Assembly (NCBI GenBank): GCA_040081395.1
Contig: JBEBGN010000085.1
Span: 1 to 13,363, forward strand
DNA length: 13,363 bases
Direction: 5' to 3'
From: UBA2982 sp040081395
GTDB taxonomy: Bacteria; Gemmatimonadota; Gemmatimonadetes; Longimicrobiales; Gaopeijiaceae
In this document: positions 1-6,679 of the stretch, piece by piece
How the letters are laid out: each line of letters opens with the position of its first letter
Position numbering within the stretch: position 1 is the first letter of the stretch
The notes under the pieces: generated by a model
What the model was told of the DNA's origin: nothing
Databases searched by the model: none
Seen by the model: the letters and a program-made list of their open reading frames with translations, nothing else
Made by a program: the position numbers and the translations under genes

Positions 1-2
1 GG

Positions 3-275
3 CCGGGGGACGAGGTGGGTTGGGGGCTTAAGCGGGCCGCGATGGGCAAGGGCTATGCAGCGGAGGGTGCCACCGCAGCCATCGATTGGGCCTTCGATCA
101 TCTCGGCTGGGATCATGTGATCCATTGCATCGACAAATTGAACGCCCCTTCGATCGCGTTGGCGCTGCGACTCGGCTCCAAGCTCGAACGGGAGGATGTC
201 ATGCTGCCGGCACCGTACGACACCGTAAAGGTCGACATCTACGGCCAGTCCCGCGCACAGTGGCGCGCACGATGA
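3..275 (+). CDS. GNAT-family N-acetyltransferase, C-terminal part (5' end outside window)
   Basis: The reading frame is open from the left edge of the window to a TGA at 273-275, giving about 90 codons. The start lies outside the window, so the GTG at 15 should not be taken as the start: in-frame codons before it (P-G-D-E) continue the fold. The visible part matches the C-terminal half of the RimJ/RimL-like GNAT fold. It begins with the strand E-V-G-W-G-L, followed by the acetyl-CoA pyrophosphate loop M-G-K-G-Y-A-A-E, a helix ending W-A-F-D-H-L-G-W, and the late motif N-A-P-S-I-A-L-A-L-R-L-G, in which Asn and Ser are usual in the family. GNAT enzymes move an acetyl group from acetyl-CoA to an amine; the acceptor here cannot be told. 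The stop overlaps the ATG of the lipoprotein gene (ATGA), so the two are probably cotranscribed and translationally coupled. Confidence 0.85.
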   Translation, partial: PGDEVGWGLKRAAMGKGYAAEGATAAIDWAFDHLGWDHVIHCIDKLNAPSIALALRLGSKLEREDVMLPAPYDTVKVDIYGQSRAQWRAR

Positions 276-1270
276 CCGTGTCGCGCCTCGCCTTCGGCAT
301 CGTGACCTGTGCGACCCTCGCTACCGGGTGCGAGTCCCTGGGCATCGCGTACGGTGACGCGAACAGCGTCATCGCGGTGATGTCCGCCGAACGCTGGGAC
401 GAGTTCTCCGACGACGTCTACGCGAGCCTCGAGCGCACGGTCGTCACCGTCCGCGATGAGAAGACCTTCACGGTCACCTACCAGGAGCCGTACGGAGACC
501 GGTGGCGTGAGCTCAGCCGCTTTCGTCGAATCCTGCTCGTCGGCGAGCTCGGCGATCCGTGGGTCCAAGAGGCGCTCGAGCATGTCGACCCCCCGGTCAG
601 CGAACCCGGGCTGTACCGCGCCCAGGACGTGTGGTCGCGGGGCCAGACACTCATGGTGGCGGTCCTCGGTGACGCCCCCGCCGAGGAAATGTCCGAGCAC
701 CTGCCGGTGGTGTACGCACAACTCGACCAGGACTTCCGCGTGTTCGCCCGCTCGCGCATGTACACGACGGGGGTCGACACAGCGTTGGCCGACACGTTGC
801 TGGCGGAGGCCGGGTTCGGCCTGCTGGTGCCCGATGTGTGGCGGTGGTCGCGCACCGACTCCACCTATGCCTTCCGGAACGACAACCCCGACCCTGCCGA
901 GCTCATCCGTGAGGTCTCGGTGAGCTGGATCAGCCCCGCCCCCGAGGCGCTGCCGCCGGACTCGGTGCTCGCGTGGCGCGCCCGGGTGGTCGCCGACCAT
1001 TACAGTGAGCCCCAGGACGTGGTGCCGGACGGGATGACCTTCGACCGGCTCGCCTTCGCCGGATACATCGCGCTCGAGATCCGGGGCCAGTGGACGAACC
1101 CACCCGATAGGGGCTGGCCCGCGGGGGGACCGTTCATCACACGGGCCGCAGTGTGCGAGGCACAGGACCGGGCGTACCTGCTCGACGCCTGGCTCTACGC
1201 CCCGGCGCTCGAGAAGTACGAGTACATCATCCAGCTCGAGACGATTCTCGACACCTTCCGCTGCAACTGA
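272..1270 (+). CDS. DUF4837-like exported lipoprotein
   Basis: This gene encodes 332 residues, starting at ATG 272 inside the stop of the acetyltransferase gene. The frame is open further upstream, but those codons only shadow the GNAT gene. The N-terminus is a short lipoprotein signal: Arg5, a hydrophobic stretch, then A-T-G-C with the candidate lipidated Cys at residue 20. The -3 position is Ala rather than the usual Leu, so the lipobox is slightly weak. The mature part resembles DUF4837 proteins of Bacteroidota and Gemmatimonadota. It has an early G-D-A-N-S-V-I-A-V strand, a central F-R-N-D-N-P segment followed by a strand-rich region, and a C-terminal block with G-G-P-F-I-T-R-A and L-Y-A-P-A-L-E-K-Y. 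No catalytic residues are recognisable and the family has no settled function. It probably sits in an envelope membrane facing the periplasm. The family call rests on remembered pattern similarity, not on a search. Confidence 0.75.
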   Translation: MTVSRLAFGIVTCATLATGCESLGIAYGDANSVIAVMSAERWDEFSDDVYASLERTVVTVRDEKTFTVTYQEPYGDRWRELSRFRRILLVGELGDPWVQEALEHVDPPVSEPGLYRAQDVWSRGQTLMVAVLGDAPAEEMSEHLPVVYAQLDQDFRVFARSRMYTTGVDTALADTLLAEAGFGLLVPDVWRWSRTDSTYAFRNDNPDPAELIREVSVSWISPAPEALPPDSVLAWRARVVADHYSEPQDVVPDGMTFDRLAFAGYIALEIRGQWTNPPDRGWPAGGPFITRAAVCEAQDRAYLLDAWLYAPALEKYEYIIQLETILDTFRCN

Positions 1271-1359
1271 GATAGGTCGCGGCGGCACGCTCCGACCGGG
1301 GTTCCGGGGTCGCGAGCCCGGCGCGGCGCCACGCTCGTGGTCGCCTGGGCGACGTCACG

Positions 1360-1388
1360 TTGGCGCCCCCCGAGCCCCCCGCTACAAT
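1360..1388 (+). promoter_or_regulatory. sigma70-type promoter for dnaE
   Basis: TTGGCG at 1360-1365 and TACAAT at 1383-1388 are separated by exactly 17 bases, the ideal spacing. They match TTGACA at 4 of 6 positions and TATAAT at 5 of 6. Transcription would begin near 1395, which is 37 bases before the TTG at 1432. The only in-frame ATG (1387) overlaps the -10 box and so would not be in this transcript. That helps decide the dnaE start. The remainder of the 1271-1431 gap holds GC-rich short inverted repeats without a T-run, so I see no convincing terminator after the lipoprotein gene. Confidence 0.6.
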
Positions 1389-1431
1389 GTCGGCTCCGCG
1401 ACTTTTTTCGCCCTCGCCGACTGCGCGAACC

Positions 1432-4400
1432 TTGAGCTTCGTCCACCTCCATACCCATTCGGAGTACTCGCTGCTCGACGGTGCCAACCGCATCGACGAC
1501 CTGGTGAGCAAGGCGAAGGAGCTTGAGATGCCGGCGCTCGCGCTCACGGACCACGGGTGCCTCTATGGTGCCTGGACCTTCTACAAAGAAGCGAAGGCAG
1601 CCGGCGTGAAGCCGATCGTGGGCATGGAGGCCTACGTCGCACCGGGGGACCGCCGGGACCGCTCGACCTCGGGCGAGGGGGATCGCGCCTACTACCACCT
1701 CGTCCTGCTCGCGCGCGACCAGGTCGGCTATCGCAACCTGGTGAAGCTCTCGTCGATCGGATACACGGAGGGCTTCTACCACCGACCCCGCATCGATCGT
1801 GAGGTGCTCGCCAAGCACCACGAGGGGCTGATCGTCTCGTCGGCGTGCATGGCGGGTGAGGTCGCGCGCCACCTCCAGGCGGGCGATCGGGCCGGTGCTC
1901 GGCGCGCGGCCGAGTGGTATGCCAACCTGTTCGACGGGCGCTACTACCTGGAAGTCCAGGCACACGAGTCCCCCGGACAGGCCGAGCTGAACGCACAGAT
2001 CTTCGCGCTCGCCGAGGAGCTCGGGCTTCCTGTGGTCGCCACCAACGACGCGCACTTCCTCACGCCGGCCGATCACGAGGCGCACGACATCCTGCTCTGC
2101 ATCGGGCTCGCCAAGGATCGCAACGATCCGCGGCGTATGCGCTACGACAAAGGCCTCTACTTCAAGAGCGCCGAGGAGATGGCGTCGCGCTTTCCCGACC
2201 GCGCCGACGTCGTCGAGAACACGCTGCGCATCGCCGAGGAAGTGAACCTCGTCTTCGACAAGCAATACCACCTGCCCGCGTTCCCTCTCCCCACGAGCCA
2301 TACCTCCGAGAACGAGTACCTCGAGTTCCTCGCACTCGAGGGAGCAAAGCAGCGATACGGCGATCCGCTCCCTGCGGCGGTACGCGAGCGCTTCGACTAC
2401 GAGATGGGGGTCATCCGCGGCACAGGGTACGCGGGCTACTTCCTGATCACGCACGACTTCATTCGCTGGGCGCGCGAGCGCGATATCCCCGTCGGCCCAG
2501 GCCGCGGCTCGGCCGCAGGTTCCCTGGTCGCATACTCGCTCGGCATCACCAACCTCGACCCGATCGCGTTCGACCTGCTCTTCGAGCGCTTCCTGAACCC
2601 CGAACGCATATCGATGCCGGATATCGACATCGACTTCTGCTTCGAGCGGCGAGGCGAGGTGATCGACTACGTGCGTCGGAAGTACGGCAAGGAGGCCGTA
2701 GGCCAGATCGTCACCTTCGGGACGATGAAGAGCCGCGCGGTCATCCGTGATGTCGGGCGCGTGCTCGGCTTCGAGCCCTCGGAGACGGACCGCATCGCGA
2801 AGCTGATCCCGAATCAGCCGGGCCAGTCGTTCACGGTCGAGGAGGCCCTCGACAAGCTCAAGGAGGTGAAGGACCTGTACAAGCTCGACGAGCGCCACAA
2901 GCAGCTCTTCGACTATTCGATGACGCTCGAGGGACTCTCCCGCCACGCGTCGGTGCACGCGGCCGGAGTGGTGATCGCGCCCGGACCGCTGGACGACTAC
3001 GTCCCCGTGAGCGTGCAGACCGGCAAGGGCGCCGCGTCCGGTGGCGACGCGATGGCCGTGACCCAATACGACATGAACTGCCTCGACGAGGTAGGCATGC
3101 TCAAGATGGACTTCCTGGGCCTGAAAACACTCACCGTCATCCACGACGCCGTGGCGATGGTGAAGACCAGGTACGGGAAGCTCACGAATCCGGAGACGGG
3201 CCAAGCGTTCGCGAGCATGGATGACGTCCCGCTCGACGACCCTGCCGTCTACAAGATGCTCGCGCGCGGGGGCACGCCGGGGGTGTTCCAGTTCGAGTCC
3301 AACCTCGCGAACGACAAGCTCCGCGCCATGCGTTGCGACCGCTTCGAGGACCTGGTCGCGACCAACGCCCTGATTCGGCCGGGACCTCTCGACTCGGGCA
3401 TGACGGACGTCTACATCGAACGGAAGCTCGGGCGGAAGGAGGTCTCCTATCCGCACCCCTCACTGGTGAAGGTGCTCGAGCCGACATACGGCGTGATCGT
3501 GTATCAAGAGCAGGTGATGCGCATCGCGTCCGAGCTGGCAGGGTACACGCTCGGAGAGGCGGACGTGCTCCGCAAGGCGGTCGGCAAGAAGAACGCCGAG
3601 CTGATCCGCGAGGACCTGGGCAAGTTCGTCGAGCGCGCCGTGTCGCGCGGCGTCGACCGCCACGTCGCACTCGATCTCTCCACGCAGATCGAGACGTTCG
3701 GACGGTACGGCTTCAATCGCAGCCACGCGGCAGCCTACTCGTTGGTCTCGTATCACACCGCTTGGCTGAAGGTGCACTACCCGGCCGAGTTCATGGCGGC
3801 GCTCCTCTCCTCCGTGCTCGACAACACCGACAGCGTAGTGAAGTACATCAGCGCCTGTCGTGACTTGCCGCGCCACGTGACCAAGCTCCAAGAGGCGCTC
3901 GACGTCCTCCCCCCCGACGTGAACGAGTCCGGGTGGAAGTTCACGGTCACCGACGTCGGCAAGATCCGCTTCGGTCTCGGTGCGGTGCGCGGCGTCGGGT
4001 TCGCGGCCGCCAACTCGGTCCTGCAGGCACGCAAGACACAGCGTTTCACGTCGCTGTTCGACTTCCTCGAGCGCATCGACATCCGCGCGCTGAACAAGCG
4101 CGCATGCGAGGCGCTCATCGCGGCGGGCGCGCTAGACGCCTTCGGGCATCGCTCGCAGCTGCTCGCCGGCCTCGACACGGCGTACAACGAAGTGCAGGCT
4201 CGGCAAGCCGAGATCGAGTCCGGCCAGTCCTCGCTGTTCGGCGACAGCTCGGACATCGTCAAGCGCGCGCCCCCCCTCCCCAACATCCCCGCCTGGGGTG
4301 AGCCCGAGCGGCTCGCGCGCGAGAAGGAGGCGCTGGGGTTCTTCATCTCGGGGCACCCGCTCGACCGCTATCGCGAAGTGGTGCGCGCGTACGAGCCCCT

Positions 4401-5019
4401 CGCGTCCGATACGCTAGTGGAGCGGCCGGGGCGACTCGTCGCGCTGCCATGCGTCGTCACCGCGATCTCGAAGCAGATCTCGCGGCGCGACAGCGCCGAG
4501 TGGGGAAAGCTCACCGTTGAGGACTTCCGCGGCACCGCCACCGTGCTGGCGTTCGGGGAGGCGTGGCAGAAGTACAAGGACGTGCTCCAACAGGACGCGG
4601 TCGTGGAGGTGCTGGGACGTGTGAGCGGACGCGAGCGCGACGAGGAGAACCCACCGATCTTTCTCGACTCTGCGCGCCCGCTGGACGCCGTCGCGTCCGA
4701 GCTCGCAGTGCAGATCGAACTCGAGTCGGGGTCGGGGGTCGTCGAGGAGGCATTCACGATGGCCAAGGGCGTCATCGCCGCGCACCCGGGAGCCGCCGCC
4801 GTGTGGATCCAGGTCGGTCCTGACAACGGTGAGCGCGCACCGCGTCTCAAGTCGAAGTCGCTGCGCATCGACCCGGGCGAGGTCGCTGTGGCCGAACTGC
4901 AGAAGCTCTTCGGGCCCGGGAACGTGCGGCTTGTGCGCACCTTCCAGGCCGACGCCATCGACGACGCGCCTCCGCGCTGGGCCGCGCGCCGTGACTCGGG
5001 CACCTGGGACGCAGGATGA
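1432..5019 (+). CDS. dnaE: DNA polymerase III subunit alpha (DnaE1 type)
   Basis: This is the catalytic subunit of the replicative polymerase, 1195 residues from TTG 1432; the E. coli protein has 1160. The start gives M-S-F-V-H-L-H-T-H-S, typical of the family. The alternative ATG 1387 lies in the predicted -10 box. The PHP domain (about 3-280) keeps all nine positions used as metal ligands in active PHP exonucleases: H7, H9, D16, H41, E66, H89, C139, D206 and H208. The polymerase core follows, with G-P-G-R-G-S-A-A-G-S-L-V at 355-366 and the catalytic aspartates D397 and D399 (P-D-I-D-I-D-F-C) and D560 (K-M-D-F-L-G). An internal clamp-binding motif Q-S-S-L-F lies at 932-936, and an OB-fold region at about 1000-1066. 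The stop overlaps the next ATG by 4 bases. No Shine-Dalgarno sequence is visible before the TTG. The sequence appears intact. Confidence 0.97.
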   Translation: MSFVHLHTHSEYSLLDGANRIDDLVSKAKELEMPALALTDHGCLYGAWTFYKEAKAAGVKPIVGMEAYVAPGDRRDRSTSGEGDRAYYHLVLLARDQVGYRNLVKLSSIGYTEGFYHRPRIDREVLAKHHEGLIVSSACMAGEVARHLQAGDRAGARRAAEWYANLFDGRYYLEVQAHESPGQAELNAQIFALAEELGLPVVATNDAHFLTPADHEAHDILLCIGLAKDRNDPRRMRYDKGLYFKSAEEMASRFPDRADVVENTLRIAEEVNLVFDKQYHLPAFPLPTSHTSENEYLEFLALEGAKQRYGDPLPAAVRERFDYEMGVIRGTGYAGYFLITHDFIRWARERDIPVGPGRGSAAGSLVAYSLGITNLDPIAFDLLFERFLNPERISMPDIDIDFCFERRGEVIDYVRRKYGKEAVGQIVTFGTMKSRAVIRDVGRVLGFEPSETDRIAKLIPNQPGQSFTVEEALDKLKEVKDLYKLDERHKQLFDYSMTLEGLSRHASVHAAGVVIAPGPLDDYVPVSVQTGKGAASGGDAMAVTQYDMNCLDEVGMLKMDFLGLKTLTVIHDAVAMVKTRYGKLTNPETGQAFASMDDVPLDDPAVYKMLARGGTPGVFQFESNLANDKLRAMRCDRFEDLVATNALIRPGPLDSGMTDVYIERKLGRKEVSYPHPSLVKVLEPTYGVIVYQEQVMRIASELAGYTLGEADVLRKAVGKKNAELIREDLGKFVERAVSRGVDRHVALDLSTQIETFGRYGFNRSHAAAYSLVSYHTAWLKVHYPAEFMAALLSSVLDNTDSVVKYISACRDLPRHVTKLQEALDVLPPDVNESGWKFTVTDVGKIRFGLGAVRGVGFAAANSVLQARKTQRFTSLFDFLERIDIRALNKRACEALIAAGALDAFGHRSQLLAGLDTAYNEVQARQAEIESGQSSLFGDSSDIVKRAPPLPNIPAWGEPERLAREKEALGFFISGHPLDRYREVVRAYEPLASDTLVERPGRLVALPCVVTAISKQISRRDSAEWGKLTVEDFRGTATVLAFGEAWQKYKDVLQQDAVVEVLGRVSGRERDEENPPIFLDSARPLDAVASELAVQIELESGSGVVEEAFTMAKGVIAAHPGAAAVWIQVGPDNGERAPRLKSKSLRIDPGEVAVAELQKLFGPGNVRLVRTFQADAIDDAPPRWAARRDSGTWDAG

Positions 5020-6581
5020 GACGCGACGACATATTCCGCACGCTCGGCCTGGAGGCTCGGAACCTCGGCGGATTCGATGGGCATTGGTTCGGGTCGGGCC
5101 CCGACGTGGATGCCCACTCCCCGATCGACGGCACACGCCTCGCCACCGTCAGCCAGGTGACGGAGGCCGAGTACGATCGCATCGTCGACCGCGCGCACGC
5201 CGCCTTCCTGGCCTGGCGCTCGGTACCTGCCCCCAGGCGCGGCGAGCTGGTGCGACGCCTCGGCGACCGGCTCCGCGCGCACAAGACCGCGCTCGGCGCG
5301 CTCGTGACGCTCGAGATGGGAAAGATCCGCGCAGAGGGAGAGGGCGAGGTCCAGGAGATGATCGACATCTGCGACTTCGCCAATGGTCTCTCTCGCCAGC
5401 TCTACGGACTCACCATGCAGAGCGAGCGCCCCGACCATCACATGCGCGAGGTGTGGCATCCGCTCGGCGTCGTGGGCGTGGTGACCTCGTTCAACTTTCC
5501 CGTCGCCGTGTGGAGTTGGAACGCCACCCTCGCGGCGGTGTGCGGCAATGCCACGCTGTGGAAGCCCGCCTCCGCCACACCGCTCACGGCCATCGCAGTG
5601 ACTAAGCTCGCGGCCGAGGTGTGTCGCGAGTGCGCGGTCGACCCGGCCATCTTCTCGCTCGTGGTCGGGCGCGGCTCGACCGTCGGGGACCGCCTTCTGC
5701 ACGACCGACGCGTTCCGCTCGTCTCGGCCACGGGCTCCTGCGCGGTCGGCAGGCGTGTCGCGGAGGTCGTCGGCAAACGACTCGGCCGCTCCCTTCTCGA
5801 GCTCGGCGGCAACAACGCGATCGTCGTGACGCCGTACGCGAACCTCGGCCTCGCCGTTCCTTCGATCGTATTCGGAGCGGTCGGCACGGCGGGGCAGCGC
5901 TGCACGAGCACGAGGCGTGTCATCGTGCATCGCTCGGTGCGCGACGCACTCGTGGACCGACTCGTGCACGCCTATCGGGGCGTGCGCGTCGGGGACCCGC
6001 TCGCCGACGGCACCCTCATGGGTCCACTGGTGAGCTCCGACGCGGTAGACGCCCTGCTGGAGGCGCGCCGGCGCGTCCAGGTGGAAGGCGGGCGCATTCT
6101 GTACGGAGGCGAGCAGCTGGAGGGCGCAGGGTACCCGGGGGGGCTGTACGTGACGCCCTGCATCGCGGCGGCCGAGAACCACTTCGCGATCGTGCAGGAG
6201 GAAACGTTCGCTCCCATCCTCTACATCATCGCGTACGGTGATGCAGCGAGCTCGCCGTTCGAGGCGATCGACGAGCTCGAGGAGGCGATCCGCCTCCACA
6301 ACGCGGTCCCCCAAGGACTTTCCTCCGCGATCTTCACCGACAACGTGCGCGAGGCGGAGTACTTCCTCTCCCATCGCGGGAGCGACTGCGGCATCGCCAA
6401 CGTGAACATCGGCACGTCCGGAGCCGAGATCGGAGGCGCGTTCGGCGGCGAAAAGGACACGGGGGGCGGACGCGAGTCCGGCTCGGACTCCTGGAAGGTC
6501 TACATGCGCCGCCAGACCCAGACCGTGAATTGGAGCACCGAGCTCCCTCTCGCACAGGGCCTACACTTCGACGTGGAGTAG
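5016..6581 (+). CDS. amaB: ALDH7-family aldehyde dehydrogenase (L-piperideine-6-carboxylate / aminoadipate semialdehyde dehydrogenase)
   Basis: This 521-residue cytosolic NAD(P)-dependent aldehyde dehydrogenase resembles human antiquitin (ALDH7A1) and bacterial AmaB/Pcd along its length. Visible active-site residues are N160 in T-S-F-N-F-P-V-A-V, general base E262 in L-E-L-G-G-N-N, and nucleophile C296 in G-T-A-G-Q-R-C-T. The ALDH7 hallmark near residues 468-485 (S-G-A-E-I-G-G-A-F-G-G-E-K, then T-G-G-G-R-E-S-G-S-D) is present. In characterised members this loop contacts the substrate carboxylate. The known reaction is oxidation of alpha-aminoadipate semialdehyde, in equilibrium with piperideine-6-carboxylate, to alpha-aminoadipate in lysine breakdown. 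Other aldehydes, such as betaine aldehyde or lipid-derived ones, are also accepted by family members. One position departs from habit: the NAD-site strand reads S-A-T-G-S where S-F-T-G-S is usual. The start overlaps the dnaE stop (ATGA), so it is probably in the dnaE transcript. No other lysine-catabolic gene is in the window. Confidence 0.9.
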   Translation: MRRDDIFRTLGLEARNLGGFDGHWFGSGPDVDAHSPIDGTRLATVSQVTEAEYDRIVDRAHAAFLAWRSVPAPRRGELVRRLGDRLRAHKTALGALVTLEMGKIRAEGEGEVQEMIDICDFANGLSRQLYGLTMQSERPDHHMREVWHPLGVVGVVTSFNFPVAVWSWNATLAAVCGNATLWKPASATPLTAIAVTKLAAEVCRECAVDPAIFSLVVGRGSTVGDRLLHDRRVPLVSATGSCAVGRRVAEVVGKRLGRSLLELGGNNAIVVTPYANLGLAVPSIVFGAVGTAGQRCTSTRRVIVHRSVRDALVDRLVHAYRGVRVGDPLADGTLMGPLVSSDAVDALLEARRRVQVEGGRILYGGEQLEGAGYPGGLYVTPCIAAAENHFAIVQEETFAPILYIIAYGDAASSPFEAIDELEEAIRLHNAVPQGLSSAIFTDNVREAEYFLSHRGSDCGIANVNIGTSGAEIGGAFGGEKDTGGGRESGSDSWKVYMRRQTQTVNWSTELPLAQGLHFDVE

Positions 6582-6595
6582 GCAGGTCGGGCGCC

Positions 6596-6624
6596 TTGCG
6601 GGCAGGGCGATCCAGATCTAGGAT
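6596..6624 (+). promoter_or_regulatory. candidate promoter of the porin-FMN-membrane protein unit
   Basis: TTGCGG at 6596-6601 and TAGGAT at 6619-6624 are 17 bases apart. They match the sigma70 consensus at 3 of 6 and 4 of 6 positions, so each box is modest, but the spacing is ideal and the site lies in the only non-coding gap of this unit. The predicted start of transcription is near 6631, leaving a leader of about 49 bases with no Shine-Dalgarno sequence before ATG 6680. Confidence 0.4.
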
Positions 6625-6677
6625 TGCGGTTGAGACTCGTTCTCATCATCCAATCTTCGACCTTCCCGGATCGCCCT
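6604..6677. repeat. 10-bp perfect inverted repeat flanking the operator
   Basis: AGGGCGATCC at 6604-6613 is the exact reverse complement of GGATCGCCCT at 6668-6677, with 54 bases between the arms. The left arm lies within the promoter spacer and the right arm ends two bases before the porin ATG. The interval encloses the -10 box and the Fur-like palindrome. A transcript from the predicted start at 6631 would lack the left arm, but read-through RNA from the upstream dehydrogenase gene would carry both arms and could fold over the translation start region. This is a sequence observation; a function is not shown. Confidence 0.5.
6631..6645 (+). promoter_or_regulatory. Fur-box-like palindromic operator
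   Basis: The 15-mer TGAGACTCGTTCTCA has perfect outer 5-bp arms (TGAGA / TCTCA) around a 5-base centre. Compared with the classical 7-1-7 Fur site (TGAGAAT-N-ATTCTCA) it matches 6 of 7 positions in each arm. It begins at the predicted transcription start, where a bound repressor would block initiation. Fur is the natural candidate by motif; another Fur-family or unrelated dimeric regulator cannot be excluded. The site precedes genes that could form an electron-transfer route, consistent with iron control. Confidence 0.45.
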
Positions 6678-6679
6678 CC

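Noticed and set aside
15..17. GTG as the start of the acetyltransferase gene
   Set aside because: In-frame codons before it continue a GNAT strand, and the visible protein lacks the N-terminal half of the fold, so the gene is cut by the window edge.
1294..1345. Inverted repeats in the lipoprotein-dnaE gap as a terminator
   Set aside because: Stems are short (4-5 bp), loops are tiny and no T-run follows; GC-rich DNA gives many such matches.
1360..1389. TTG 1360 or ATG 1387 as the dnaE start
   Set aside because: They coincide with the predicted -35 and -10 boxes and would add residues not typical of DnaE.
1195..3456. 753-codon open frame on the minus strand, antisense to dnaE
   Set aside because: It has no recognisable domain, is rich in Arg, Val, His and Glu as expected for the reverse complement of GC-rich coding DNA, and lies over unmistakable dnaE sequence.
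4368..6374. 668-codon open frame on the minus strand across the dnaE end and the dehydrogenase gene
   Set aside because: It shows the same shadow composition, spans two real genes, and has no start signal or family features.
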